A DNA stretch of 64,000 nt, taken from positions 1 through 64,000 of the forward strand of contig CALYBD010000004.1 of the NCBI GenBank assembly GCA_944393745.1. The letters run 5' to 3'. This document shows positions 53,451 through 63,356 of the stretch, in pieces. The position numbers were made by a program, and so were the translations under genes. The DNA comes from an uncultured Alphaproteobacteria bacterium (lineage in GTDB: Bacteria > Pseudomonadota > Alphaproteobacteria > CAAGCB01 > CAG-977). Each line of letters begins with the position of its first letter. Position 1 is the stretch's first letter. A model generated the notes under the pieces. That model ran no database searches. It was not told the origin of the DNA and saw only the letters and a program-made list of their open reading frames with translations.

Positions 53451-54236
53451 TTACCCCCAGAAATCCAAGCCGGGGCAAACAAAAATCAGAATCATGACAA
53501 CAATCGGCGCTACGGCCAGCAAAGCGTCCATACGATCGAACACACCGCCGTGCCCCGGTATCAGATTGCTGGAATCTTTGACCCCCAGATAACGTTTTAT
53601 CCAGGATTCAAACAAATCTCCGCCCTGAGAAACAGCCCCTAAAACAGCAGAAACGATCATCACGTTTTCATATGCTGTCGACCCGCCGCACTTAACGCAC
53701 AAAGCCCCCCACAGCGCCGCCGTAGCCATACCGCCCAACAATCCGGCCCACGTTTTTTTGGGACTGATTTTCGGACACATTTTCGGCCCGCCGATTATTT
53801 TGCCGAACGTATAAGCCCCCGTATCCATCGCCCACACGGAACCGATCAGCCAAATCGTGCTGATAAATCCGTAATTTTGCAACATAAACGTCAGCGAAAT
53901 CATCGGATACGAAGAATAAAGCACGCCGAATGCAAACAATTTTTGATGTTCCAATCCCTGTTTTTTAACAATCACATAAAGAACAACCGTCATAACGGCG
54001 GGCAAAACCCATGCGACGACGGGACTGATATCCAACAGAAAAATGCCGCATATTCCCGTAACGGCAATCAGCATACCCAAAACGGAAAAGCGTTTAAGCA
54101 CCAGCTGTTCCCATTCCCAGCCCATTGCGGTCAAAGAAACGGCGCAAATCAATTCAAACCAGGGCGGACCGAAATAAAGCGCCAAAATAGGCAAAGGCAG
54201 CAACAAAAAAGCTGACAGAATACGCTGTTTTAACAT
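53451..54236 (-). CDS. cdsA: Phosphatidate cytidylyltransferase
   Basis: CdsA activates phosphatidic acid with CTP to CDP-diacylglycerol, precursor of all phospholipids. The 261-residue inner-membrane protein has about seven or eight helices and the C-terminal signature region with PKISPKKTWAGLLGG near 155 and SQGGDLFESWIKRYLGVKDS near 203-222, containing the metal-binding Asp residues. It follows uppS by 11 bases. Confidence 0.96.
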   Translation of the reverse strand: MLKQRILSAFLLLPLPILALYFGPPWFELICAVSLTAMGWEWEQLVLKRFSVLGMLIAVTGICGIFLLDISPVVAWVLPAVMTVVLYVIVKKQGLEHQKLFAFGVLYSSYPMISLTFMLQNYGFISTIWLIGSVWAMDTGAYTFGKIIGGPKMCPKISPKKTWAGLLGGMATAALWGALCVKCGGSTAYENVMIVSAVLGAVSQGGDLFESWIKRYLGVKDSSNLIPGHGGVFDRMDALLAVAPIVVMILIFVCPGLDFWG

Positions 54237-54247
54237 GACATCTCCTT

Positions 54248-54964
54248 TTATACTTTGCCGAATCGGCGGTGACGGGCGGCAAATTCGTCCAATGCCGCAT
54301 TAAAATCTTTTTCGGTGCAATCCGGCCATAACGTATCCAAAAACACAAATTCGGAATAAGCCGACTGCCATAACAAAAAGTTGCTGATTCGTTTTTCCCC
54401 GCTGGTGCGGATAATCAGGTCGGGATCTGGAATATCCGGCAAATATAAAGCCGAAGCAAAGACCTTTTCATCAATTTGATCCGGCGTGATTTTACCGTCC
54501 CGCACATCTTTTGCCAAACGTTTTGCCGCGTCTGCGATTTCTTCGCGCCCGCCGTAACTTAAAGCCAGAATCAAATGCATTTTTTCCTGTTCCGGCGGCA
54601 GATTTTCTTTTTTAAGCTTATCGATCATCAAACGGATATTTTTCGGCAATTGTTCCGTGCGCCCTTGAATTGAAAAATTAATGCCTTTTTCCCGAAACGG
54701 GCGGCTTTCTTTATGCAAATAATCTTCCAGCATGGAAAACAAAGCCTCAACTTCTTCTTTCGGCCTGTTCCAGTTTTCCGAAGAAAAACAAAACAATGTT
54801 AAATAACGTATTCCGGACGACAAACAAACTTCCGCCAGTTTTTCAACGACTTTTGCGCCTTCACGATGGCCGGCGGTACGCGGCAAAGATCTTTTTTTTG
54901 CCCAGCGCCCGTTGCCGTCCATAATAACGCCGACATGAATCGGCAAAATACGTTCTTTATTCAT
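54248..54964 (-). CDS. uppS: Undecaprenyl diphosphate synthase (cis-prenyltransferase)
   Basis: UppS extends farnesyl diphosphate with isopentenyl diphosphate to the C55 carrier lipid. IMDGNGRWAKKR at 14-25 holds the catalytic Asp; RTAGHREGA near 30, FSSENWNRP near 60-68 and the C-terminal DLIIRTSGEKRISNFLLWQ near 185 are all conserved. It has 238 residues and overlaps frr by one base. Confidence 0.97.
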   Translation of the reverse strand: MNKERILPIHVGVIMDGNGRWAKKRSLPRTAGHREGAKVVEKLAEVCLSSGIRYLTLFCFSSENWNRPKEEVEALFSMLEDYLHKESRPFREKGINFSIQGRTEQLPKNIRLMIDKLKKENLPPEQEKMHLILALSYGGREEIADAAKRLAKDVRDGKITPDQIDEKVFASALYLPDIPDPDLIIRTSGEKRISNFLLWQSAYSEFVFLDTLWPDCTEKDFNAALDEFAARHRRFGKV

Positions 54965-55536
54965 CAGACTTGTTTGATTTCCTGTTCTTTTGCCTTCAGC
55001 ATTTCGTCCATGTTTTTAATCGTTGTATCCGTCAGGTTTTGGATTTCCGTTTCGTATTTTTTTTGTTCATCTTCCGAAATACTGCCGTCTTTTTGCATTT
55101 TTTTGACGGCATCCATTGCGTCGCGGCGAATGTTGCGTACCGCAATACGTGCCTGTTCCGTATATTTTGCCGCAATTTTAGTTAATTCAACGCGGCGTTC
55201 TTCGTTCAAAGGCGGAATGGGAATACGGATCAACTGGCCGTCATTCATCGGATTCAATCCCAGTTCGGACGTCCGGATTGCTTTTTCAACGGCTTTTACC
55301 AAAGATTTATCCCATACCTGGACGGACAGCATACGCGATTCGGGCACGCTGACCGTTCCGACCTGAGACAACGGCGTCATCGCGCCGTAGGCTTCAACCA
55401 TTATTCCGTCCAGCAAAGCCGTTGATGCCCGTCCCGTCCGCAATCCCGAAAAATCTTTTTTAAGCGAATCAACCGTTTTATCCATACGAGTGCGTGTATC
55501 CTGGCGTATTTCGTCATAAGTAGAAAAAGCTGGCAT
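54964..55536 (-). CDS. frr: Ribosome recycling factor
   Basis: Frr splits post-termination ribosomes with EF-G. The 190-residue protein has the two-domain form: a three-helix bundle (about 1-30 and 105-190) and a beta domain between. Landmarks are [14 protein letters not shown] near 32, [17 protein letters not shown] near 59 and the pair [11 protein letters not shown] near 107-117. It sits two bases after pyrH. Confidence 0.98.
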   Translation of the reverse strand: MPAFSTYDEIRQDTRTRMDKTVDSLKKDFSGLRTGRASTALLDGIMVEAYGAMTPLSQVGTVSVPESRMLSVQVWDKSLVKAVEKAIRTSELGLNPMNDGQLIRIPIPPLNEERRVELTKIAAKYTEQARIAVRNIRRDAMDAVKKMQKDGSISEDEQKKYETEIQNLTDTTIKNMDEMLKAKEQEIKQV

Positions 55537-55538
55537 TT

Positions 55539-56261
55539 TTATTTCTCCTGTTCAGCGTTGGTAATGACCGTAAAAGCGCCTTCGCCGGCTAAAGCGCGAT
55601 ATAAAGCCTTTTCCCCGTGCATTGAAAAAACAACAATCGAGATATTATTGTCACGGGCCAAAGCAATCGCCGATGCGTCCATTACCTTTAAGTTCTTTAA
55701 TAATACTTCATCATAGCTGACTTTTTCAAACCGTACAGCGTTTTTATCTTTTTTCGGATCGGCAGAATAAACACCGTCAACCTGCGTGGCTTTAAAAATC
55801 GCTTCACAGCCCATTTCGGCCGCCCGCAAAGCTGCCCCCGTATCCGTTGTAAAGAAGGGATTCCCCGTTCCCGCCGCAAAAATAATAACACTGCCTTCTT
55901 CCAGTTTCTTTTTAACGCGCGGCTGGACATACGGTTCGCAGATTGTCGGCATAACAACGCCGGAAACGACACGCGCGGGCACGCCGGCACGCTGCAGCGC
56001 GTCCTGCATAGCCAGAGAATTGATCACGGTTGCCAACATTCCCATATGATCGGCTCTGACTCGATCCATACCGCCGGCCGCACCGGACAGGCCGCGAAAA
56101 ATATTCCCGCCGCCGATCACAAGAGCGATCTGCACACCGGCTTCATGCACCAGCTTAATTTCCCGGGCGATTTCATTCAGCATTGCCTCGTCCAGGCCAA
56201 AGCTTTTGTTTCCCATCAATCCTTCACCGGAAAGCTTTAATAAAATACGTTTATATTTCAT
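55539..56261 (-). CDS. pyrH: Uridylate kinase
   Basis: PyrH phosphorylates UMP to UDP and is a hexameric amino-acid-kinase-fold enzyme. [14 protein letters not shown] at 4-17, [10 protein letters not shown] near 49, [17 protein letters not shown] near 132 and [15 protein letters not shown] near 193 are typical. At 240 residues it has normal length. It is the first gene after the tsf terminator and so heads the roughly 12-kb run to lpxB, although no clear promoter was recognised in the 66-base gap. Confidence 0.98.
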   Translation of the reverse strand: MKYKRILLKLSGEGLMGNKSFGLDEAMLNEIAREIKLVHEAGVQIALVIGGGNIFRGLSGAAGGMDRVRADHMGMLATVINSLAMQDALQRAGVPARVVSGVVMPTICEPYVQPRVKKKLEEGSVIIFAAGTGNPFFTTDTGAALRAAEMGCEAIFKATQVDGVYSADPKKDKNAVRFEKVSYDEVLLKNLKVMDASAIALARDNNISIVVFSMHGEKALYRALAGEGAFTVITNAEQEK

Positions 56262-56283
56262 TGTCCGTCACTTTGTTGTTGAT

Positions 56284-56315
56284 AAAAAAACGGCGGGAAA
56301 TAAAAAATCCCGCCG
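56284..56315 (-). terminator. Terminator of rpsB-tsf
   Basis: An 8-bp GC-rich stem CGGCGGGA/TCCCGCCG (56291-56298 with 56308-56315) is followed on the minus strand by seven T. It lies 11 bases after the tsf stop. Confidence 0.9.
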
Positions 56316-56326
56316 ATTAAAAAGGG

Positions 56327-57268
56327 TTATTTACCGGCCGCGGCAGCGACTTCTGCGGCAAAATCTTCTTGTTTTTTCTCAATGCCTTCTCCCAAAGCAA
56401 AGCGGGCAAATGCCTTTAATTCAACGGGAGCGCCAACCTCTTTGGCCGCTTCGGCGACAACGTCCTTAATTTTCTTTTTATCGTCCATAATAAAGAACTG
56501 TTCGTTTAAAACAATTTCTTCATGGAATTTGCGGATACGACCGATCATCATTTTTTCAATGACTTCAGCCGGTTTTGTCTTACCTGTTTTGGCCTGTTCT
56601 TCTTTAATTTGATCTTCAACGACTTTCTTTTCGCGTTCTTCCATATCAGCGGGAACATCGGCAATATTCAAACAAACCGGCGCGGCAGCGGCAACGTGCA
56701 TTGCCAGATTTTTGGCCAATTTTTCCAAAGCCGCCTGATCCCCTGCCGATTCCAAAGCAACCAGAGTCCCGATTTTACCCAATCCGCCGGCAATCGCGCC
56801 ATGGATATATCCGACAACGACACCGTTGTTCACTGACAGCTTTGCACAGCGGCGCAATGTCATGTTTTCGCCGATTTTGGCAATCAGATCGGTCAAAGCC
56901 CCCTGCACATCTTTGTCATCGGAAAAAGCCGTTGTTTTCAGGGTTTCGACATTTCCGTCGCCTTTTAAAGCGATCTCGGCCGTTTTGGAAACAAATTCCT
57001 GGAATAATTCATTTTTGGAAACGAAATCCGTTTCGGAATTGATTTCGACAACAACACCTTCTTTGCCGTCGGTTTTCACGGCGACAAGCCCCTGAGAAGC
57101 AACGCGGCCGGCCTTTTTCGCGGCAGAAGCCAACCCTTTTTTACGCAACCAGTCAACTGCCTTTTCGACATCACCGGCAGCTTCGGACAAAGCCTTTTTG
57201 CAATCCATCATGCCTGCGCCCGTTTTTTCACGCAGTTCCTTAACAACAGCGGCTGTAATTTCGGCCAT
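56327..57268 (-). CDS. tsf: Elongation factor Ts
   Basis: EF-Ts exchanges GDP for GTP on EF-Tu. VKELREKTGAGMMDCKKAL at 9-27 is the N-terminal module; VVEINSETDFVSKNELF near 72-88 includes the TDF motif that inserts into EF-Tu; the two core subdomains and the C-terminal module follow. It has 313 residues and is separated from rpsB by 84 bases containing a hairpin. Confidence 0.98.
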   Translation of the reverse strand: MAEITAAVVKELREKTGAGMMDCKKALSEAAGDVEKAVDWLRKKGLASAAKKAGRVASQGLVAVKTDGKEGVVVEINSETDFVSKNELFQEFVSKTAEIALKGDGNVETLKTTAFSDDKDVQGALTDLIAKIGENMTLRRCAKLSVNNGVVVGYIHGAIAGGLGKIGTLVALESAGDQAALEKLAKNLAMHVAAAAPVCLNIADVPADMEEREKKVVEDQIKEEQAKTGKTKPAEVIEKMMIGRIRKFHEEIVLNEQFFIMDDKKKIKDVVAEAAKEVGAPVELKAFARFALGEGIEKKQEDFAAEVAAAAGK

Positions 57269-57305
57269 TTGTTTTTCCTTTCTGAATAATACGTAACTTC
57301 ATACA

Positions 57306-57338
57306 ATAATGGCGGCAGAACAATACCACCGCCATTAT
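57306..57338 (-). promoter_or_regulatory. Hairpin between rpsB and tsf
   Basis: A 10-bp perfect stem (57306-57315 with 57329-57338, 13-base loop) occurs 15 bases past the rpsB stop. No T run follows on the minus strand, so a partial terminator, processing site or message stabiliser is more likely than a full terminator. Confidence 0.55.
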
Positions 57339-57352
57339 AAAACATTTTTGTT

Positions 57353-58138
57353 CTAAGCGTCGGCGCCGGCTTTTTCTTCGTCTGCGGTCGTTTCAACTTC
57401 TTCAACCGCAACTTCCTGAGCCCCCAGATCAACGCCGGCAGCAGCCATTTCGGCCTGAATACCGTCCAAAACCGAACCGGATACCAAATCACAGTACAGG
57501 TTGATCGCGCGAATCGCGTCATCGTTTCCCGGGACCGGGAAATCAATGCCGTCGGGATCGGAATTCGTATCACAAATGGCAATCACGGGAATGCCCAGGC
57601 GGCGTGCTTCGTGCAAAGCCAATCCTTCTTTGATTGTGTCAATAACAAAAATCAAATCGGGACGACCGCCCATATCTTTGATTCCGCCCAAAGAACGATA
57701 CAATTTTTCACGTTCGCGGGAAATATTCAGCTTTTCTTTTTTCGTCAAGCCTTCAAATTCACCCTTTTCCTGTTTGGAATCGATTTCTTTTAAACGACGG
57801 ATCGACTGAGAAACTGTTTTCCAGTTCGTCAGCGTACCGCCCAGCCAGCGATGGTTGACATAATACTGGCCGCAGCGTTCGGCAGCTTCGCGTACGGGCT
57901 GCTGCGCCTGCGTTTTCGTGCCGACAAACAAAATACGACCGCCCTGAGCCGCCGTATCGCGGACAGCCTGCATGGCGCGGTACAGCATCGGCACCGTTTG
58001 CTGCAAATCAATGATATGAACATTGTCACGCGTCCCGAAAATATACTGTTTCATCTTCGGATTCCAGCGACGCGTATTGTGACCGAAATGAACACCAGCT
58101 TCTATCAGCTGACGCATTGTAAATGTAGGAAGAGCCAT
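57353..58138 (-). CDS. rpsB: 30S ribosomal protein uS2
   Basis: The 261-residue S2 has [24 protein letters not shown] at its start, [20 protein letters not shown] near 68-87, [15 protein letters not shown] near 88, and the signature [19 protein letters not shown] near 155-173. A Glu/Ala-rich tail of about 35 residues extends past the core, as in many Alphaproteobacteria. AGAGG precedes the ATG. Confidence 0.98.
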   Translation of the reverse strand: MALPTFTMRQLIEAGVHFGHNTRRWNPKMKQYIFGTRDNVHIIDLQQTVPMLYRAMQAVRDTAAQGGRILFVGTKTQAQQPVREAAERCGQYYVNHRWLGGTLTNWKTVSQSIRRLKEIDSKQEKGEFEGLTKKEKLNISREREKLYRSLGGIKDMGGRPDLIFVIDTIKEGLALHEARRLGIPVIAICDTNSDPDGIDFPVPGNDDAIRAINLYCDLVSGSVLDGIQAEMAAAGVDLGAQEVAVEEVETTADEEKAGADA

Positions 58139-58287
58139 TTTTTTACCTCTTTTTTCCGGTTAAACCTCCGCAGACAGATGAGCCGGGAACCTTCCCGACA
58201 CCGGAACGAAAACACAAAACTGTCTTTCCGCCGATATCTGCGTGTGAAATCACGCCTCGTTTTAATCTGTTTTTTTATTTTTGGCAA
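58139..58287 (-). promoter_or_regulatory. Promoter and structured 5' leader of rpsB
   Basis: On the minus strand TTGCCA (58282-58287) and TAAAAC (58259-58264) are 17 bases apart. The resulting leader of about 110 bases can fold: AGACAG (58220-58225) pairs with CTGTCT (58172-58177) and encloses the palindrome CGGGAA/TTCCCG (58184-58197); a small GCGTG/CACGC hairpin precedes it. S2 controls its own synthesis in other bacteria through a leader, so autoregulation is a reasonable inference. Confidence 0.45.
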
Positions 58288-58317
58288 GAGATAAAATATC
58301 CGATCCCCGAAAAAGAA

Positions 58318-59100
58318 TCATTCCTGTGAAACAACGGCCGAATACAAATACGCCATATAAGTTCCGTATAAAATACAGGAACACTGTACGGAAAAAAGAG
58401 CGCATAAATTTGTTATAAAATAAACAATTTCCTCATTATAAACGACCGCCTGGAAAATTGAATATATCCCGGCGGCAATACCCAAAGGCAAAAATAAAAA
58501 CAGCGCAATCATCAAAGCAATTGCCGGGCTGATCCGCCGGGTCATTTTCCAAGAATCCCATAACCGTTGTTTTTTCCCGGCAGCTTTTGCGGGCAGTAAA
58601 AAACTGAACCGAATCATAAAATACGGCAGAAGAATGACAACCCCCAGCAACAAAAACAGATTCTTTTTATCAGACATCGGCAAAATATAATCCAAAAGGG
58701 AAATCAGGATATAAGCAGAAGCCGTCGCAAAAAGCAGCGCACTGACAAAAAGGTACAGCAATTCGGCCAAATAAGCAAAAAACGCCTGATTAAGAGGCGG
58801 CAGAAAAAACTTCTTTTGGTCGGTCGGGGATCCGAAAAAAACGGTTTGCTGAATATACAGCATCAAAGACAAAGATAAATAAAGAATAATTACGCCCAAT
58901 AACACAAACATATAAACATTGACCGACAGTTTTACTTCTGCCGTCGGCGCCAGGAAAAAAAGCGGATAAAACGATTCCATCAGCAAAAAAACAAAGCTCG
59001 CCACAAACGGAACAAACATTAAATGAATGAAACGCTGATAATTCAAAACAAATGTAAACGTCGGTTTAAGCAGCCGCATCATCGTTAAAACATTGATCAT
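58318..59100 (-). CDS. Polytopic inner-membrane protein of unknown function
   Basis: The 260-residue protein has about six membrane helices, with cytoplasmic stretches near 90-105 and 172-190 rich in Lys, Arg and Trp (KKQRLWDSWKMTRR). No catalytic motif was seen and the family is not recognised. Its ATG overlaps the dnaE stop by one base (TAATG), so it is translationally coupled to the polymerase gene, without any evident functional link. Confidence 0.75.
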   Translation of the reverse strand: MINVLTMMRLLKPTFTFVLNYQRFIHLMFVPFVASFVFLLMESFYPLFFLAPTAEVKLSVNVYMFVLLGVIILYLSLSLMLYIQQTVFFGSPTDQKKFFLPPLNQAFFAYLAELLYLFVSALLFATASAYILISLLDYILPMSDKKNLFLLLGVVILLPYFMIRFSFLLPAKAAGKKQRLWDSWKMTRRISPAIALMIALFLFLPLGIAAGIYSIFQAVVYNEEIVYFITNLCALFSVQCSCILYGTYMAYLYSAVVSQE

Positions 59101-62100
59101 TATAATTCCCGAACCTCCGTCACACCTTGTATTTTTGGCAAAGCCGATAAAACATCAGCCGTTAAAGCATACGTTTTTTCACAAACAATTTCCACTTCCC
59201 ATTTATCGGCGGGAATCATAAACAAAATCCGGCTGCGTCCCGGACGCAAATTGTCAATCAGTTTTTTCAGCGGTTCAAGGGCTTCTTTGCGATCGACAAC
59301 AATCATAATGCCCCCCGCCGTCTGAGAAACAACATCGTCCAATATTTCGGCATGTTGCAATATCATGCGCGGTTCATCGCTGCCTTCCTCTTTTTCGGCA
59401 TTTATCGTAATCAGCAGCGGCCGATCTGATTTCAGGATATCCCTGTAATGGCTTAATGGTTCAGAAAACACGGTAAATTCAAAACTGCCCGACGTATCGG
59501 AAGCGGAAACAAAAGCGTATTTTGATCCTTTTTTGCTCATACGTTCGCGCACAGACGTTATCGTCACGGCCATTTTGACACGCAAAGAGCCGGCTTTTTC
59601 CGCCGCTGTTTTGACTTCTTTGTACGGCATTGTCCGCAACCGTTCCAAACTTTTTGCATAACGGTCCAACGGATGAGCCGACAAATAAAAACCGATAACC
59701 GACGCTTCCATCTTCAGCTTTTCATCAGGCGTCCAGGGCGGTGCAGCAACCAAAGGAATGGCTTCTTCCGTAACGGCCTGCCCGAACAGATTGATTTGCG
59801 TGCTGTTTTTTTCTTCTCCGGCAACGCGGGCATGTTTCATCAACAAATCCACATTGGCATGCAACAGTCCCCTGTTTTTTTCCAAACTGTCAAAAGCCCC
59901 TGCTTTTATCCATGTTTCCAGACTCTTCTTGTCCAGATGAGAAGAATCCATTCGCCGGATAAAATCGGATACGGATTTAAACAAACCGTGTTCTTGACGC
60001 TCTGCCACGACGGCTTTTGCAGCCGCCTCCCCGGATCCTTTAACGGCCATCAAAGCATAACGCACCGCGTTGTTTTCAACGGCAAAACGGACTTCCGAAT
60101 AATTAACATCGGGGGGCAAGAGGTCGATTTTTAAACGTGCCAATTCTTTTTTATACAAAGCCAGCTTGTCGGTATTCTGCATATCATAGGTCATTGTCGC
60201 AGCCATAAATTCAACCGGATAATGCGCTTTTAAATACGCTGTTTGATACGCAATTAAAGCATAGGCCGCCGCGTGCGACTTGTTAAAACCGTATTCGGCA
60301 AATTTTGCCATACGGGCAAAAATGCTTTTGGCTTTAGCCGGATCAATGCCGTTTTTTGTTGCCCCTTCAATAAAAACGGCTTCCTGCAGTTCCATTTCTT
60401 CTTTTTTCTTTTTTCCCATGGCACGGCGCAACAAATCGGCGGCTCCAAGCGTATATCCCGCCATTTTCTGCGCGATCTGCATGACTTGTTCCTGATAAAT
60501 CATAATGCCGTAAGTTTCTTTCAGAATATCTTCCAGCATCGGGTGCATATAATCCGGTTGTTCCACACCGTGTTTACGGGCAATATAACTGGGAATATTA
60601 TCCATCGGCCCCGGACGATACAAGGAAACCAAAGCGATCAGATCTTCCAGTGTATCGGGCTGCATATCACGCAATGTTTTGCGCATGCCGCCGCTTTCCA
60701 GCTGAAACACTCCGTCCGTTTCGGCTCTGTGCAACAGTTCGTATGTTTCTTTGTCGTCCAGCGATATTTCCGAAATGTTCAGCTCTATATCGCGTTTTCG
60801 AATCATTTTGACCGCTTCGGCAATAACGGTCAGCGTTTTTAACCCTAAAAAGTCGAACTTAACCAGTCCCGTCGATTCGACAAATTTCATATTGTACTGT
60901 GTGACGGGCAGATCCGAATCGGCACTGAGATCACGATAAATCGGCACGATCTGGTTTAACGGCTTTTGTCCGACGACAACCCCCGCGGCATGCGTTGACG
61001 CGTTTCTGTACAGCCCTTCCAGTTTTACGGCAATATTCAGCAGTTGATCGACACGAGAATCACCTTTGCGCTGTTTGTCGAATTCCGGTTCGACGGAAAA
61101 AGCTTCCGCCAATGTCGTACCGGGCTTTGCGGGGACAAGACGCGCCAGCTTGTCAGCCACGAAATCCATCTGCAAAACACGTCCGACATCACGTATGACG
61201 GCTTTAGCCTGCAGCTTGCCGAACGTAATGATTTGCGCCACACGGTCGTGCCCGTATTTTTCACGCACGTAATCAATCGTTTCACCGCGCCTGTCCTGAC
61301 AAAAGTCAACGTCAAAGTCCGGCATGTTGACACGTTCCGGATTTAAAAAGCGTTCAAACAGCAAATGAAAACGGATCGGATCCAGATCCGTAATCGTTAA
61401 CGACCACGCCACGACCGATCCCGCCCCGGAACCGCGTCCCGGCCCGACAGGAATACCGTGCGCCTTTGACCATTGAATAAAGTCGGAAACGATCAGAAAG
61501 TAACCGGGAAAATCCATTTGAATAATCACGCCCAGTTCATATTCCAGCCTTTGCGTATATTGCTCGCGCAAGGCCTTTTTTTCTTCTTCGCTCATGCCTT
61601 CTTTGAACACATGAACGTTTAAGCGCTTTTCCAGCCCGGCACGCGCGCGTTCCTGCAGCACTTCGGCCTCTGTCTTATCGCCGCAGTCGGGATAACGCGG
61701 CAGAGCCGGCGGCTGTTTTTCCACCATAAAACCGCATCGTTTGGCAATAACAACCGTATTTTCAACGGCTTCGGGCAAGTCTTCAAAAAGCTTTTTCATC
61801 TCTTCCGGAGATTTAAAATAATGTTCCGGAGTCAAACGACGGCGTTCATTGACAATGACATGCGTTTTTTCCTTAATGCAAATCAGCGCATCGTGTGCTT
61901 CAAACATATCGGGGTCGGTAAAAAAGACTTCGTTTGTCGCCACCAACGGCACATCATGCTTATAAGCCATATCCAAAAAAACAGGTTCTGTCTGAGCCTC
62001 CTCTGCCGTACCGTGGCGCTGAATTTCCATATACAAGCGTTTAGGAAACATTTCCGCCAGACGTTTCAACACTTCTTCCGCTTTTTCGGGTTTTCCGGCC

Positions 62101-62585
62101 AGAATCATACGGCCGATGGCGCCTTTTGCCCCGCCGGTCAGACAAATCAGGCCGTCCGAATATTTCCGTAAAACCTCATAGGAAACATGCGGCTTTTCAT
62201 CGTTCGGCGTAAACATATACGATTGCTCGGACAGGATACGCAGATTGGCATACCCCTGTTCGTTTTGAACCAGCAAAACAATATCGTCAATACCGGCATC
62301 GGGATCTTTGACCGAAAAACGTTTTTCTTCAACTTCCAGATCAACGGCCAGCTGAATGCCGATAATCGGCTGTATTCCGTGCGCCGCACATTCCGTTGAC
62401 ATTTCAAACGCGCCGAACAGATTGTTCGTATCCGTCATGGCAACGGCAGGCATACGGTATTTTTCGCACAGTTCTGTCAGCTTTTTGATTTTAACGGCGC
62501 CTTCCAGCAAAGAATAAGCCGTGTGCACGCGCAAATGCACAAAATCCGCAAGAGTCAAAGCCGATAAAACCGTTTCCTGAGCCAT
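59100..62585 (-). CDS. dnaE: DNA polymerase III alpha subunit
   Basis: Replicative polymerase of 1161 residues, normal for DnaE1. An N-terminal PHP domain begins FVHLRVHTAYSLLEGA at 15-30. The C-family polymerase core has GPGRGSGAGSVVAW near 380 and the catalytic Asp pair in NMPDFDVDFCQDRRGE near 416. The sequence PGPMDNIPSYIARKHG, a helix-hairpin-helix region and a C-terminal OB domain follow. It lies three bases after lolD, the common alphaproteobacterial order lolC-lolD-dnaE. Confidence 0.98.
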   Translation of the reverse strand: MAQETVLSALTLADFVHLRVHTAYSLLEGAVKIKKLTELCEKYRMPAVAMTDTNNLFGAFEMSTECAAHGIQPIIGIQLAVDLEVEEKRFSVKDPDAGIDDIVLLVQNEQGYANLRILSEQSYMFTPNDEKPHVSYEVLRKYSDGLICLTGGAKGAIGRMILAGKPEKAEEVLKRLAEMFPKRLYMEIQRHGTAEEAQTEPVFLDMAYKHDVPLVATNEVFFTDPDMFEAHDALICIKEKTHVIVNERRRLTPEHYFKSPEEMKKLFEDLPEAVENTVVIAKRCGFMVEKQPPALPRYPDCGDKTEAEVLQERARAGLEKRLNVHVFKEGMSEEEKKALREQYTQRLEYELGVIIQMDFPGYFLIVSDFIQWSKAHGIPVGPGRGSGAGSVVAWSLTITDLDPIRFHLLFERFLNPERVNMPDFDVDFCQDRRGETIDYVREKYGHDRVAQIITFGKLQAKAVIRDVGRVLQMDFVADKLARLVPAKPGTTLAEAFSVEPEFDKQRKGDSRVDQLLNIAVKLEGLYRNASTHAAGVVVGQKPLNQIVPIYRDLSADSDLPVTQYNMKFVESTGLVKFDFLGLKTLTVIAEAVKMIRKRDIELNISEISLDDKETYELLHRAETDGVFQLESGGMRKTLRDMQPDTLEDLIALVSLYRPGPMDNIPSYIARKHGVEQPDYMHPMLEDILKETYGIMIYQEQVMQIAQKMAGYTLGAADLLRRAMGKKKKEEMELQEAVFIEGATKNGIDPAKAKSIFARMAKFAEYGFNKSHAAAYALIAYQTAYLKAHYPVEFMAATMTYDMQNTDKLALYKKELARLKIDLLPPDVNYSEVRFAVENNAVRYALMAVKGSGEAAAKAVVAERQEHGLFKSVSDFIRRMDSSHLDKKSLETWIKAGAFDSLEKNRGLLHANVDLLMKHARVAGEEKNSTQINLFGQAVTEEAIPLVAAPPWTPDEKLKMEASVIGFYLSAHPLDRYAKSLERLRTMPYKEVKTAAEKAGSLRVKMAVTITSVRERMSKKGSKYAFVSASDTSGSFEFTVFSEPLSHYRDILKSDRPLLITINAEKEEGSDEPRMILQHAEILDDVVSQTAGGIMIVVDRKEALEPLKKLIDNLRPGRSRILFMIPADKWEVEIVCEKTYALTADVLSALPKIQGVTEVREL

Positions 62586-62588
62586 TCA

Positions 62589-63356
62589 TCAAACTTCAAT
62601 AAAGCGTTGTTTAAAAGCAATGCGACCGCTCATTCCCAGCGTATCGAGTTCTTCCAGCCGGCCGTCACGCAAAGCGATTTTGCGATCCATACGATCCGCC
62701 AGTTCCGGGTTATGCGTAGCAATCAAAGCCGACAATCCCGTTTCGCGCACGACATCCACCAAAACACCGAAAACAGATTCGGACGTCATCGGATCCAGAT
62801 TGCCGGTCGGTTCGTCCGCCAACAGCATATGCGGCTTGTTGGCCAAAGCTCTGGCAATTGCAACGCGTTGCGCTTCGCCGCCGGACAACTGCGCCGGACG
62901 ATGCTTCATACGGTCGGCCAGCTTCATTTTTTCCAGTAAAAACGCGGCGTATTCGGCAGCTTCTTTTTTCTTCTTGCCGGCAATCATTTGCGGAATCATC
63001 ACATTTTCCAATGCATTAAATTCCGGCTGCAAATTATGATTCTGATAGACAAAGCCCAGATATTCCCGCCGCATTTTCGTGCGCGTATCATCGTCCATGT
63101 CGGAACTGGGCGCGCCGCTTAAAAAAACTTCGCCTTCATCAGGCGCTTCCAACAATCCGGTAACGTGCAACAACGTTGATTTTCCCGCTCCGGAAGGCCC
63201 TACCAAAGCCACCATCTCGCCCTGAGAAACTGTCAAATCAATCCCCCTGAGCACATCTATAACCGCTTTGCCCTGAATATAGTGGCGACGCACGCCTTTT
63301 AACACCAACACGGGAACCGTCGATTGATTAACGGCCATTTCACGTTTGTCATTCAT
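62589..63356 (-). CDS. lolD: Lipoprotein-releasing ABC transporter ATP-binding subunit
   Basis: LolD powers extraction of outer-membrane lipoproteins from the inner membrane with the LolC/E subunits. Walker [10 protein letters not shown] near 53, signature [15 protein letters not shown] near 158, Walker [12 protein letters not shown] near 179-189 and a switch His in ATHN near 213. It has 255 residues, slightly long owing to an N-terminal extension of about ten residues. It overlaps lolC by eight bases. Confidence 0.95.
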   Translation of the reverse strand: MNDKREMAVNQSTVPVLVLKGVRRHYIQGKAVIDVLRGIDLTVSQGEMVALVGPSGAGKSTLLHVTGLLEAPDEGEVFLSGAPSSDMDDDTRTKMRREYLGFVYQNHNLQPEFNALENVMIPQMIAGKKKKEAAEYAAFLLEKMKLADRMKHRPAQLSGGEAQRVAIARALANKPHMLLADEPTGNLDPMTSESVFGVLVDVVRETGLSALIATHNPELADRMDRKIALRDGRLEELDTLGMSGRIAFKQRFIEV

